From Azolla caroliniana (lineage: Eukaryota; Polypodiophyta): DNA of 64,000 nucleotides. Position numbers and translations under genes: made by a program. The notes beneath the pieces are model-generated. The model made no database searches. It saw nothing but the letters and a program-made list of their open reading frames with translations, and had not been told where the DNA came from. Location of the stretch: assembly GCA_043228905.1 (NCBI GenBank), contig JBHGNT010000012.1, positions 12,028,001-12,092,000 on the forward strand. Direction: 5' to 3'. This document shows positions 1 through 10,325 of the stretch, piece by piece (positions within the stretch are counted from its first letter, which is position 1; each line of letters begins with the position of its first letter).

Positions 1-1
1 T

Positions 2-610
2 AGACTTAAGAGTTTTGAGATACCAAATGACATGATCTGGGCCATTTATGCCCTATATGAGCAAGTCTCTAGGTGCATAAGATGCCCAGGTGACCTATCC
101 GATTGTTTCACTAGCATCATTGGTGTAAAACAGGGTTTCCCCCTATCACCGACTCTTTTTGGGATCTACATTGATGAGATCACTGATTTTATTGCCCGTA
201 AAGGAGGCAAGGGAGTAGTTATTGGGGATACGCAAGTTATTCTCTTACTCTTCGTAGACGACATTGTTTTGCTCTCGGAGTCAGAACACGACCTACAAAA
301 GCATCTTAATGCCCTAGATGACTTTTGTACACAACGAGGACTGGTAGTGAATCTAGCAAAAACTAAAGTCTTTATCTTTCATACATCGTCCCGAGTTAGG
401 AGTAAATGTCACCTAATCGCTGGTGAGGAAATTTTTACACTAATTTCCGTTGATTATGCAGGATTTTTAGTGGACATTGACAAGATGCTAATCGCCGAGA
501 TGGCTGATGTGGACTGTATGAAGGATTTTTGTGGACATTGGCAACATGCCAAGATGGTATACAAAGAGTTTGACAAATCATCCCTACATGAACTCACCAA
601 AGAAATTTGA
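2..610 (+). pseudogene. LINE reverse transcriptase core, partial
   Basis: The frame is open from base 2, so the window cuts into it. It contains GVKQGFPLSPTLFGIYIDE (template-grip motif) and LLLFVDDIVLL, the F-x-DD catalytic box of LINE polymerases. Similarity ends near 475, after which the frame reads unrelated residues to a stop at 610, suggesting a rearrangement. The enzyme would copy LINE RNA into DNA at the nicked target in the nucleus. It cannot be complete here. Confidence 0.85.
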
Positions 611-883
611 AGAAATGTGTATATTGGGAGAGTAAGCTGATCAAGACGGTCATATTGGTCTACGGGGTTGTTTACCTCTATTTTCTCATGCTGATGAAAA
701 GTATATAGGACTACGGTGGAGGAGATGTATATTCTCGATGGTCGTGGAGATGAAGGAGATGGTAGTTGTTGACATGGGTCCAAGGTGGCCCACTACATTT
801 TTATTCCAACATGGAGAATAGGTTAAAGGAAAGCAAAGCAAAATTGTTTGCATTGGTGAACAGGAGGTCATGGTCATATTTGA

Positions 884-1645
884 ATGGAGGACATACTTCT
901 ATGTTCATTACATGTAAAATGTCTCATGGTATTCCTTTTTAGTCTTTCACTTCCCTTAGTTGTGGTTTTCAAAGGTAATCATGGCTACAACCATTGTAAT
1001 ATTTTTAGTCTAGTCATTTCGTCATGTATGCAGAATTCTACTAATGAAGAATATCTTCTTTTGGAATGTCACCTAATCCTCTCTCATAAACTAGTTGAGG
1101 TAGTTAGATCATATGTATACTTGGGAGTCACTTTTAGTGCTCACTTAGGTAAATTCTCGAAGACCCAGGCAACCAAAGATAGGCTAACGAGAGGGTATGC
1201 ATCCCTCTCACTCTTAGAGAGACAATGCCACCAGGCATACTTTCAAGAGCCACGGACTAAGGGATGGCTCTTCGACTCATTAGTGACCCCTTCCCTCATG
1301 TATGCATCAGTAGTATGGGCTCCAGATCTACCATCTTTCATGTGGACGCAATTAGAGACACCTTTGGTGATGATGTTATCATGTCAACTCCGAAGCAAAT
1401 CGATAGTACCACATGACATTATTAGAGCAGAGTTCAGTCTGCCCCCGATGTTAGTAGAAGCACCGTTTCAAGTGGTATTTTTTATTCATCGGATACATAG
1501 CCAACCACAATATAGGATATCCCGTCGAGGCTTTGAGGCATCTCGATCCCTACATGCGTCTGGAGACACTAGCTCTTGGTATAACACTGTGGTGAGTTGG
1601 TTACTTGCAAACGGCATAGACATTAATAACCTACTCCCCCCTTAA
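884..1645 (+). pseudogene. LINE reverse transcriptase thumb/connection region
   Basis: From about 1090 the frame reads VRSYVYLGVTFSAH, RLTRGYASLSLLERQCHQ and LVTPSLMYASVVWAP. This is the standard LINE segment after the catalytic core (YLG, LERQC, L-Y-x-x-x-W). Residues before about 1080 look unrelated. The 611-880 interval between this piece and the core has no LINE similarity I can see and may be an insertion or deletion scar. Confidence 0.8.
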
Positions 1646-1772
1646 GTACAACCATGGGACTGACCAAACTCTAATATCTCATGAAGATTGTAATAAAGTT
1701 ATACGCCAAGAAATATGGCAAATTTACACTCGATATAAATGGATCACCCCACGAGAGGCACTCCCATCTAAA

Positions 1773-2375
1773 ATGTTGTACTATAAGGAACACTTCTTGC
1801 CCTTCTCTCAGTTAGGTTTTATTACACAACCAAGATATCTAGATACATTCTTATCAAATGCACTAAGGGTTGCCATTGGACAACTTAGGATATCATCTCA
1901 CCAACTTGAGATTGAGAATGGTCAGGCTAATAGAGTCCCTAAGGAGGAAAGGCTATATAGGTTGTGCCACATAGAGATAGAGGATGAGTATCACTTCACA
2001 TGCAAGTGCCCAACTTATGCCGAGATATGAGTGGAATACCAAGATATATTAGGACCCTCTCCCACCCTCTCCAAACTATTAGATACCCCGGATGTAAAGA
2101 GACTAGGTAGGTATATCTTAGAGCTAAAACAACATAGGGAAAATGAATTACAAAGTGTTAACCATAACCCTTTTACTATTCATCAACTTGTAACTAGTGT
2201 AATTTTTCAGGAACAAGGGGAGACGATGAATGTGGATACACTTACGTTGCTCGGCCTCTCTCTTGAGGAAGCCGAAACGCAAAGAACAACCAAATGCCCT
2301 TGGATGTTGGGCTTCAAAACAAGTCGACATGGAGTAGAAAGGATTAAGAAGATAAGGGAACGTGAGTTACGTTGA
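1773..2375 (+). pseudogene. LINE ORF2 C-terminal zinc-binding region
   Basis: The protein reads ERLYRLCHIEIEDEYHFTCK then CPTY, matching the Cys/His segment (C..EDE.HF...CP.Y) at the C-terminus of many plant LINE ORF2 proteins. A single in-frame TGA at about 2028 splits it. The downstream half reads DVKRLGRYILELKQHREN, also typical of the ORF2 end. It is probably an RNA-binding zinc module of the same dead LINE. Confidence 0.75.
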
Positions 2376-2930
2376 CTAGAAGCTATGGTTGGGGTCCCTT
2401 TTAAATTGGGGCCACGGGCTACATCCACATCGAAACCCTTTGACCTCCCGCTTCTCTTCGAGAGACTTGGATGGAAATGAAATTAGGCCTAGTATAACAT
2501 CATTTTCATTGTAGAACATGTTGTTATTTTATTTTACTAGAACTATTTAGCTTAAAACTCTATTTTTATTTTTATTTTGTACTTTTGATCAATGGGTAAA
2601 TATCCCATTTTTTGTTGTAAACCATTTGTCTCATGGGCCAATTTTGGCCTTAGAAGACATTAATATATCTTTCTCTTTCTTTCTTTCTCTCTCTCTCTCT
2701 GCCTTTCTTTCACAATGTGGATTTCTCCTTTTACACATAGATACATACAATACATACATACATATTTTGTTAGGGTAGGCCGACGTGTCTATTAGACACC
2801 AAATCATAAATAGGGTTGGCGAGGGCATCACGACCACGGATGGTGCATGTCACTCAACTAATGGCGCGTGCAATTTGCACCGTCCGATTTGGATAATAGA
2901 AAAAAGTGTGACAAAAAAAGTTGTCAGAGG
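2376..2930. other. Non-coding spacer with a pyrimidine microsatellite
   Basis: No gene is recognised. A T/C-rich stretch with (CT)n lies at about 2668-2702 and a short CATA-rich run at 2740-2765. The strand-specific poor ORFs here are low-complexity readings. Confidence 0.6.
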
Positions 2931-3103
2931 TCGCCCAACCCTGAGTCCTTGGTTGCCCAACCCTATCAGTAATCGCATCGCCCAACTACCTATTGTGGTC
3001 ACCCAACCTACCTAGCGTAAGTGGTCGCCCAACCTACCTAAAGTGATCGCCCAATCTACTAGCCAAGTTTGGTTGCCCAACTGACGAAGCAGGTCACCCA
3101 ACC
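2931..3103 (+). repeat. Degenerate CCCAAC tandem motif array, eight copies
   Basis: The octamer T(C/T)(G/A)CCCAAC recurs at about 2931, 2953, 2979, 2999, 3024, 3046, 3073 and 3094, spaced 20-27 bases. Between copies the text varies around CTACCTA and GTGGT. It ends a few bases before a TATA box at 3110, so it could be a promoter-proximal element cluster as well as a minisatellite. Confidence 0.7.
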
Positions 3104-3109
3104 GAGGTG

Positions 3110-3252
3110 TATAAAACCTTGAAACCCATCATTTTCTCTCATTTTTTCAAATGAGATTGTTAGGTTTCTTTGTCGAAAAAGTGATTCAGGCGGCTAGTCG
3201 TCGACTACATCCATTTGCCACATCTGCCATAGCCACCCATATATTTCCCAGG
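3110..3252 (+). promoter_or_regulatory. Candidate core promoter and first exon with splice donor
   Basis: TATAAAA at 3110 is followed 40 bases later by an ATG (3151) opening about 33 codons without a stop, up to CAG|GTATGT, a good plant splice donor with GT at 3252. Downstream DNA is T-rich with telo-box motifs, as in first introns of plant housekeeping genes. No second exon was found, so this may be the 5' end of a gene displaced or truncated by the retrotransposons at 4 kb. Speculative. Confidence 0.3.
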
Positions 3253-3745
3253 TATGTATTTGTGTTAGTTTCTACTTTTTCTGCAATTTTTTTTTGATGT
3301 GCAAGGATTTTTTATGTCGAGGGATTAGGGTTCGGGAAAAGGTTTAGGGTTTTGCTTGATCACTTGATTTTAGAAATTGTTTAGGGTTTGGCTTGATCCA
3401 CGGGTATTGATTATTGATTATGTGGACGGTTTTGGTTGTCTTATGATTAATGTTTTTGGTGTAAATCCTATTATTTAGAAAATGTTTATGTTTTTGCTTG
3501 GTGATTGATGATTGATGATTTTCTATTTATGGTTTAGGGTTTAATGCTCTTGCTCGATTAAAGATAATATTGGGTGTCCTTGAGTATTAAATTCAGATGA
3601 TGTTTGATTTCTTATTTAGTATGATTTTGTGTCATTTCAATATGTTTTCTTTTGCTTGAAATAGGGCTTAGTTTTTTTTGTGTAAATCCTATTTTTCATG
3701 TCAAGGGTTTATTAGGGTTTGGGATTATGTTTAGGGTTTTGCTTA
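3253..3745 (+). other. Telo-box-rich, intron-like DNA
   Basis: TTAGGGTT or TTTAGGGTTT occurs at about 3325, 3341, 3380, 3532, 3710 and 3728 in T/G-rich DNA with several near-repeats of 'tttagggttttgcttgat'. Interstitial plant telomere-like units (TTTAGGG) are common in 5' introns and promoters of ribosomal and translation genes. There is no tight tandem array, so a telomeric insertion is not supported. Confidence 0.45.
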
Positions 3746-4079
3746 TGCTTGATCGTGTAGATGGTTGTCAGGTCCAAGTACAAAGAGTGGTGGGATTCTG
3801 ATAATGATGGCATATATCTAACCGAAGGGAGGGATGTCATGAACAAAATTTGATTGCAAGTGATAATGATGTGTGATACATGTAAGTTGACTGATGATTT
3901 GTTAAAGGGTTTTCCTTAGAAGACATTGGAGAAGTTGTGCAGTCAACATGTCTAAGGCTGGAGAGAGCATGGACCAGGCATGTTAAGAGTCTATTACTAA
4001 TCAATAGGCCAAAATAAACTAAAAAGAAGGAAAATAGATCAGATAGAAGAACTCGTTCCACCCGACCACCCCCGAGCTA
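3746..4079. other. Unassigned DNA
   Basis: A short plus-strand stretch at 3774-3851 is open (reading KYKEWWDSDNDGIYLTEG) and then stops. It matches nothing I recognise. The rest shows no coding signal. Confidence 0.4.
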
Positions 4080-4456
4080 TGATCTAGACATAGCCAACCT
4101 ACCATTGACGTCCCATACCGCCGGATATTAGGATGACTAATACCTTGGGAGAGATAAACACGATCGTCATGACGAAAGCCTAGCCCGCACCACTAGTGTC
4201 TAAGACAGCAGCCTTCCGACGTAATGTGCTTATGAGGGTAGTTAGGCTTCATATTTATACTTTTTCTTATGCCCCTTGAATAGATGTGCCTTTCTAAAAG
4301 GCCCTCCATTCATTGGTTGTCCAAATCATGATAGTGCATGCACCTATCATTCCTTCTAACCAATCACATTAGTCCCCTTTTTAGTATTAGTGAACATACC
4401 CTTCACTTATGTGAATATTAATGACCTACCCTCACGTACGTTATGTGTACATAACA
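4080..4456 (-). repeat. Probable 3' LTR of chromovirus G1
   Basis: Directly downstream (minus strand) of the G1 chromodomain stop lies AGTAGGAGAGTA, a plausible polypurine tract, then TGTTATGTACACATAACGT as a possible LTR start at 4456. A minus-strand TATA box (TATAAATAT, about 4259-4251) sits where a promoter would be. The far edge near 4080 is a guess because the 5' LTR is not in the window for comparison. Confidence 0.4.
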
Positions 4457-4463
4457 TACTCTC

Positions 4464-4553
4464 CTACTTCAAAAGATTGCACTCTTTCAATATAAAGTGA
4501 GGAATTTGTGCCTTAAGAGTAAGCCCGTGTTCCCATGTGGCATCATCAATAGG
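4464..4553 (-). pseudogene. G1 chromodomain, C-terminal half
   Basis: The minus strand reads IDDATWEHGLTLKAQIPHFI and ends shortly after, the second half of an integrase-fused chromodomain (chromovirus lineage of Ty3/gypsy). The first half lies at 9631 and beyond, on the other side of copia K1. With K1 removed at its target duplication, KIKWMDKP is followed directly by IDDATWE, the usual chromodomain order. The domain would bind methylated histone tails and steer integration. Confidence 0.85.
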
Positions 4554-4853
4554 TGTAACGGAATGGGAGGTAAGAGTGATTGCAATGCAGCGGAAGATGA
4601 TTGACAGGGTGTATGTGTGAGGCAACATAGGGAAAGAGAGAGAGAGAGCTCTTAAGGCAGAGATAGAAAAACTGTATGTTAAAAGAAAATACATCAAACA
4701 TAAAACATCCAACAGTAACTAAGTTACAATGTGTTGGTTTATATACCAACTAAGCTAGGGCAAGTGTCCTTTCTACTATTTACAAAACTAGCCCAACATG
4801 TCCATGAGCTAGTGTGAAACCTATATATGGGAAGTTGAGTTCGACTCTCAACA
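4554..4853 (-). repeat. K1 3' LTR
   Basis: On the plus strand it runs from TGTAACGGAATGGGAGG to CTCTCAACA and matches 9313-9630 almost throughout. Just right of it the minus strand reads CAAAGGGGCA, a purine-rich tract expected beside a 3' LTR. A GAGAGA microsatellite is shorter here than in the other LTR. Confidence 0.92.
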
Positions 4854-4953
4854 TGCCCCTTTGAACACAAATTCTATCTGTCGAGAAGGTTGTTCGGTTC
4901 GTACTTCGACTTGTCTAGTCGGTTGTGTTGCGTACTCGCGTACTCGATCAATT

Positions 4954-5639
4954 GTGTATGGGTTGCGTATCGTTGCGTATTGCTTCCATGTCGCTTGTAC
5001 CTATACTCCCCCTCAAGTTCGGCAATGTAAATGTTGTGAGACCAAGGTCCGATGCAAATGCCCGAGCTTGTCGACTCCTAAGGCCTTCATAAATATATTA
5101 GCAACTTGGAGGTGTGTACTAGTATGTTGTAGATCGATCTCGCTGGCCTATACGCGCTTGCGGATGAAGTGGTAATGCACTTCGATATGTTTAGTCCGCG
5201 CGTGGAATACGGGGTTCTGCGCCAGGTAGATACTGCTCATGATGTCGCAGTAGAGACGAATTGGATCATTCATGGGAACGCCTAGATCCTTTAGTATGCA
5301 TTTAAACCATACGGCTTCGCATGCGGCGACTGCTGTGCCCCTATATTCGGCTTCTGTGCTCGACAGTGCGACTATCGGTTGTTTCTTGTTGCTCTAAGAG
5401 ATTGCTCCACTACCGAGGGAGAAGACAAATTCGGAGGTGGATCGTCTATCCGCTTTATAGCCTGCCCAATCCGCGTCGGTGTACCCTTCGAGTCAAATAA
5501 TCGTGTTCGACTTATACATGATGTCATAAGCCATTGTTGTACTGACATACCGTAGTATCCTCTTAGCACAATCAAGATGAAGGTTTTGCTGATTCTGCAT
5601 GAATTGGCTAAGTAGGCTGACTGAATAACTGAGGTTGGG
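4954..5639 (-). pseudogene. K1 RNase H domain, degenerate
   Basis: Reading the minus strand across stops and a frameshift gives the copia RNase H landmarks: a D-x-x-W-A-like start, a Ser/Thr-rich 'LSSTEAEY'-like region around 5350-5400, and a C-terminal TKHIEVHYHFIRK-like stretch near 5150-5190. No single frame covers it. The enzyme would remove the RNA strand during cDNA synthesis. Confidence 0.65.
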
Positions 5640-6473
5640 TCATGTAATGGTTAGATAGATCAAACTACCGATCAGTTGCCGATATTGAGTTGACTCGCTC
5701 TCAGCGGTTCTGAAATTGGCAACAATCTTTAGGTTACGATCGAGAGGGGTAGACACAGGCTTGCACTCGGTAATTCCGAACTTGTAGAGTAAGTTGAGGA
5801 CGTAGTGCCGTTGTGAGATCATTATCCCGACTGGTGTTCGAATTACTTCAATGCCTAGGAAGTAATGGAGTTCGTGCACGTCTTTCATTTCGAATCTGCC
5901 GGAGAGAAGTGTTTTGACTTTGTTGATCTCAGCGAGATCCTTTCCTCCGATGACCAAGTCATCCACGTATAGGATGACGACGATCAGGCTATCCGATTCA
6001 TTTCGGATGTACAAAGAAGTATCGGATTTTGACATACGAAATCCGACTTGATGAAGATATTGCGTGATCTTCGAATGCCAAGCACGCGGTGCTTGTTTGA
6101 GGCCATAGAGTGGCTTCTTGAGTTGGCCCACGGCGTGCAGATGTTTATGCGATTCGAATCCGGGTGGTTCTATCATGTACACCTCTTCTTCTAACTCTCC
6201 TTGGAGGAAAGCATTTTTCATGTCCATATGGTGGAGGTGCCATCCCTTCACTGCGGCGAGTGCAATTACTGCCCGTATAGTTGTCATCTTTGCCATCGGG
6301 GCAAAGGTTTCTTCATAGTCTATGCCATGAGTTTGCGCGTAGCCTTTCGCAACGAGCTGTGCTTTGAAGCGATTTACGGATCCGTCAGCATTGTATTTTA
6401 TTTTGTATATACATCTGCAGCCAATCGCTTTCTTGTTCGGGGGGAGATGAATGAGATCCCATATCTCATTTTA
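5640..6473 (-). pseudogene. K1 reverse transcriptase
   Basis: The longest intact piece (5640-6296) reads [33 protein letters not shown] and VILYVDDLVIGG, the copia RVT_2 signature with an intact YVDD box. Upstream (6297-6473) the frame continues as KGYAQTHGIDYEETFAPMAK-type sequence but has stops. The end of the piece leads into RNase H. Confidence 0.9.
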
Positions 6474-7031
6474 TCATAAAGCTTCCATCTCCTCATTCAT
6501 CCCGTCAACCGATCGCGGATCCTTTGCGGCTTCGGAAAGCGTTTCCGGTTCCCATACTGACGCCACTTTCATCATAAAAGCATAGTGATATGCCATGTAC
6601 TCGTCGTAGCCGTAGCGGTTTACGGGGTTCTTTTCACGTGTGGATCGGCGTAGCTCTCGATCCGTGGGGAGTATGGCTTTCTTCGCTCCATTTATGCTGA
6701 TGTCGAGATCTTCAAATTCACTGTCAAGAGAGTGAAGCATGTCGGTCTCTTCCTGATCTTCATATTCCCGCATTTTCGCCTTCCCTTTGTCCAGCTTCGG
6801 ACTCGGCCGAGATGTGCTTTCATCGCTCGGCAACTCTGATGGCCCACTCAGTCGTGTCGTAATTGGGCTGTCTTCCAACATATGTGCGAGCCAATCCTCA
6901 ACTTCTATTTCTATTTCAGTGTCATCCGCGTCATGCGGGGTTGGAGTCAAAGTATTCTCTGGTGCGTACCAGGATGTGTATTCGTCGAAGACTATGTCTC
7001 GACTTGTTTGAACCTTACGGGTAGATGGGCT
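6474..7031 (-). pseudogene. K1 integrase-to-RT linker
   Basis: An acidic, Ser-rich stretch (6474-6950) contains RRSTREKNPVNRYGYDEYMA and ends in DPRSVDGMNEEMEAL, the usual variable linker followed by the start of the copia polymerase region (normally 'A..EW..AM.EE..SL'). No catalytic function. Confidence 0.75.
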
Positions 7032-7844
7032 TTAGCATTTGTACCCCTTCTGTTCGAGTGAGAACCCTACGAGGGTACATTTCTCCGTCTTTGGGTCAAG
7101 ATTTTGCCGCGTATCGTCGGGAATATATACGTAGGCGATAGAACCGAAAATGCGGACATGTGACAAGTTCGGCTTCTTTCCGAAGAACTCATGCGGAGTT
7201 ATATCGTGTACTCCTGAGGTTGTGCACCTGTTCATGAGATATACGATCGTATTTGTCGCTTCTGCCCAATATGATTTTGGTAGGTTCTTCTCGTTCATCA
7301 TGGCTCATGCGACTTTTACTACACGGTGATTTTTACGCTCTGCTACGCTGTTTTGCTGAGGCATGTGTCGACACGAGAACTCCCATCGGATTCCTTCTTT
7401 TCGGAGATACGCTGTAAATTCATCCGAAAAATATTCTTTGCCTCCATCTGATCGAAGACAGTGTACATGCCGACCCGTAGTTTTTTCGACTTCGGCTTTG
7501 AATGTCTGGAAGTGCCTGAACACTTCACTCTTCAGCTTCATCGGATAGATCTAGGTGTTCCTGGAGAAGTCATCGATGAACGTGACATAGTATCGACATC
7601 TACCGAATGTTGTTGTCTGGGCTGGTCCCCACACATCTGAATGTTCGACATCTAGGATTCCTTTGCTCACATTCCGCTCTTCAGGGAATGGGTGACGACG
7701 TTGCTTTCCGAATTGACATGCTTCACATACACCTGTAATCTCCTTCGCCATAAAGTTTGGGAGTCCAATTATGACTCCTTTCGATTGCATGTTCTGGAGC
7801 TTTTGGAGATTGATGTGGTCGATTCTCTTGTGCCATAGTTTCAA
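7032..7844 (-). pseudogene. K1 integrase with GAG-pre-integrase zinc region
   Basis: MKLWHKRIDHINLQKLQ and CEACQFGKQ give the HHCC-type zinc region. DVEHSDVWGP holds the first catalytic Asp, LRSDGGKEY the second and PQQNSVAERKNHR the Glu. The frame is broken into three pieces by stops at about 7545 and 7303. The enzyme would insert the cDNA into chromosomes. Confidence 0.9.
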
Positions 7845-7859
7845 GTCGGTTTCGACTTT

Positions 7860-8260
7860 CTAGCCCTTTGCAAACATGGTTGACTTTACCTTGCTCGATT
7901 CAAGGATGAACATACGGCCTTCACGACGGCCGTGAGCTATGACTTGATCGCCTTTTTCGATGAAGCACCCATCATTATTGAGGCGTTCTTGCATTCCTTG
8001 TTCGACAATCTGGCCAACCGAGACCAGGTTTTTCGTAATAGTGGGGACATGCAACACGTTCTTGAGGTAGGTCTGTTTGCTGTCATTTCTGAGTGGGACG
8101 TTCTCCATATGCTATATTGGGTGAGTCCTGTCATCTCCTGTTTTGACATATCCGGGACATTTGGTCTTCCGTAGTTCCCGAAAGCAATTTTCATGGGACA
8201 TCATGTGATTGGATGCTCCCGAATTGACAAACCATACGCTATTCAGAGTGGAAGCGGTAG
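7860..8260 (-). pseudogene. K1 aspartic protease region
   Basis: It contains VWFVNSGASNHMMSHENCF followed by YLKNVLHVPTITKNLVSVGQ, the copia protease layout. The catalytic triplet, normally D-S-G, reads N-S-G here (AAT at about 8221 on the minus strand), which would abolish catalysis. A frame break separates the active-site part from the C-terminal part. Confidence 0.85.
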
Positions 8261-9211
8261 TTGACGCAAGTGCGATCATTGAGCGCGCTTCGTGCTTCAT
8301 TATGAACATTCCTCCGCGGTCGCCGTAGTCAGAGTTCGTGGCGTAATTTGTTAGTTGTTGGCCTTGCTCACACTTCTTCTTCCGACACTCCTCTTCGTAG
8401 TGGCCAGGTTTTCCGCAGTACCCGCACTCAAATGGGTTCCTACGGTTGCTTGGTCCGGAGTGATGACTCCCCCTTTTGCCGAACTCTCTAGGGCCGTTTC
8501 TGCCCACTTGCCATTGGTGGGAGTTACACTCTTGGTTGTGTTGGCCTTGGCCGAATCGACCTCTCCTTCCGTGGCTTTGTCCTCTTCCTCCATCGAAGTT
8601 TGAATATAGCATTTGTCCGTCATGCGCGTTGTTCCTTTGACGCACGTGATTCTCTTCAACTAGCAACAATGATTGGAGATCAAAAAAGGAGGGAGGATTT
8701 TCTCTCTCAAGAACGACCGACCTTATTGCACCAAATCATGGTGCCAAGCCACTGAGGCATATCTGCACCATTTCTTCCTCGTCAATGCTAACATTGATCG
8801 ATCCAAGGGCATCGCACAACTCCTTGATCTTTAAGGTGTAGTTGCCGATTGACATGTCCCTTTGTTGAAGATTGTTCAGCTCCTGTTGAAGTTGGAGCTT
8901 TTGTGCGGCCATATTGGCTACGAAAATCTTCTTGAGGTTTTCCCACGCCTACTTCAATGTTTTTGCCTCTCGAATGTAGCCAAGCATATGATCATGAACA
9001 CATGATGCACGGCAATACAACACACGTCTTGCAGCCTGCTCCCAAGCGGGATAGTCGGCGTGTGTTGGGTTGGGTTGTGATTCGTGAGCTCCTTCGATGT
9101 AGCTCTAGTAGCCTTGTCCGACAAGGTATTGATGCATCTTGTATTCCCAAGATTCAAAGTTCGTTCTGTCAAGCTTCTCGGTAGGAAGAGCGCTTCCCAT
9201 TGAGTATTCAT
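8261..9211 (-). pseudogene. K1 gag (UBN2 type) with zinc knuckle
   Basis: An ATG at 9211 starts MNTQWEALFLP; frame changes follow. In other frames the UBN2-like order is visible, including a YTLKIKELCDALGSI-like segment near 8800. The nucleocapsid part (8300-8669) is Gly/Arg/His-rich with the knuckle CGYCGKPGHYEEEC (CX2CX4HX4C), so it once coated the element RNA. Confidence 0.8.
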
Positions 9212-9300
9212 GGTGATTTCTTCTCTGTTGATGAGCCGGTTCTATTGATCGTCGGCATGTAGCACACCACAGTCAAATAGGCTTAATCAAGCAACCACAC

Positions 9301-9312
9301 GCTCTGATACCA
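9301..9312 (-). other. K1 primer-binding site (initiator tRNA-Met)
   Basis: The minus strand reads TGGTATCAGAGC immediately after the right LTR, the complement of the 3' end of plant initiator tRNA-Met used by most copia elements. This fixes 9313-9630 as the 5' LTR. Confidence 0.95.
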
Positions 9313-9388
9313 TGTAACGGAATGGGAGGTAAGAGTGATTGCAATGCAACGGAAGATGATTGAGTGTGTGTGTGTGTGTGAGGCAACA

Positions 9389-9427
<39 letters not shown>

Positions 9428-9630
9428 CTTAAGGCAGAGATAGAAAAACTGTATATTAAAAGAAAATATATCAAGCATAAAACATCCAACAGTAACTAAG
9501 TTACAATGCATTGGTTTATATACCAACTAAGCTAGGGCAAGTGCCCTTTCTACTATTTACAAAACTAGCCCAACATGTCCATGAGCTAGTGTGAAACCTA
9601 TCTTTGGGAAGTTGAGTTCGACTCTCAAGA
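9313..9630 (-). repeat. K1 5' LTR
   Basis: It matches the 4554-4853 LTR. Here the outer terminus is ...CTCAAGA rather than ...CTCAACA, so the terminal TG/CA pair is mutated on this side. A (GT)n(GA)n microsatellite at about 9364-9425 is expanded. Confidence 0.92.
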
Positions 9631-9965
9631 ATAGGTTTATCCATCCATTTGATTTTGAATAGCCGAATCTCTTTAGAACATAAATGTTTAGTACGAGAAT
9701 CAAGAATTTGTTTAGGAACATGAGGTTTGTAAGAAAAATCCTCTAATGTTACAAGATCTTGGATTGTGATGGTGTTATCACCAGAGCCTAAAAAGGGTTT
9801 TAAACGACTAACGTGAAAAACAGTGTCGTGTGGTTCTTCACATACGATATGAAAAATAGTAAAATAATTATTTAAGATTACCTTAAAATAGTTTGATAGG
9901 GAAAGACAGACGTCTTCAAGAGCTTCCAAATGCATTTTACTACACATGAAACGGATAACTAATAA
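9631..9965 (-). pseudogene. G1 integrase C-terminus and chromodomain N-terminal half
   Basis: The minus strand reads HDTVFHVSRLKPFLGSGDN, then IRLFKIKWMDKP, where K1 interrupts. This is the conserved end of chromovirus integrase followed by a chromodomain. Upstream sequence fades into unrelated DNA by about 9970, so G1 is 5'-truncated. Confidence 0.85.
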
Positions 9966-10325
9966 TAAGTAGCCATCAACCGACACTAGTGTCAACTGTC
10001 CAGTCGGTTCGACTAGTCAGCTTGGTCATCGTCCATCCCGACTGTGTCGTGAAGTTTCGCGCACGTGTGTTACTTGGGCGGGACCACGAGGGTCTTGGGC
10101 TAGGGAGTACCCAAGGGATAGAGAAGACCCGAGGTTTGCTTTACGACAATACTACTTCCCGACCCATTCTCGAGCAAGGTCTCATTGCCCTTTGTTTTGT
10201 GAGGCCGGTGGCTCTCGTTGATCACGACTCGTCGACCTGCCGAGATCACCGCACGAGCCAAGTGACCAAACGGGTACAAGCAAGATGAGCACGCAACATG
10301 AATGCACAAGGGGACGATAACACAA
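9966..10325. other. Unassigned DNA before the tandem array
   Basis: Includes CGACTAGTCAGCTTGGTC-like text loosely repeated near 12240. No coding domain recognised. Confidence 0.4.

Larger units (their letters stand above)
1..2375 (+). mobile_element. LINE (non-LTR retrotransposon) ORF2 remnant, 5' part outside the window
   Basis: Three collinear plus-strand pieces carry the LINE reverse transcriptase core, the thumb/connection region and a C-terminal zinc-binding segment in the expected order. No endonuclease domain is present because the window opens inside the reverse transcriptase. Stops and frame changes separate the pieces and no poly(A) tail or target duplication is visible after 2375, so this is a dead copy. 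Order and motifs are seen directly; the LINE assignment rests on the family's known architecture. Confidence 0.85.
4554..9630 (-). mobile_element. Copia element K1, full length but decayed
   Basis: Two LTRs (left 300 bp, right 318 bp; the difference is mostly a GA/GT microsatellite) flank a minus-strand gag, protease, integrase, reverse transcriptase, RNase H order, which is the Ty1/copia arrangement. Five-base direct repeats ATAGG flank it (4549-4553 and 9631-9635). The primer site matches initiator tRNA-Met. Coding parts carry stops and frameshifts. Confidence 0.95.

Noticed and set aside
3320-3745. Interstitial telomere insertion
   Set aside because: Units are scattered and not head-to-tail, so a telomeric fusion or repair insertion is not supported.
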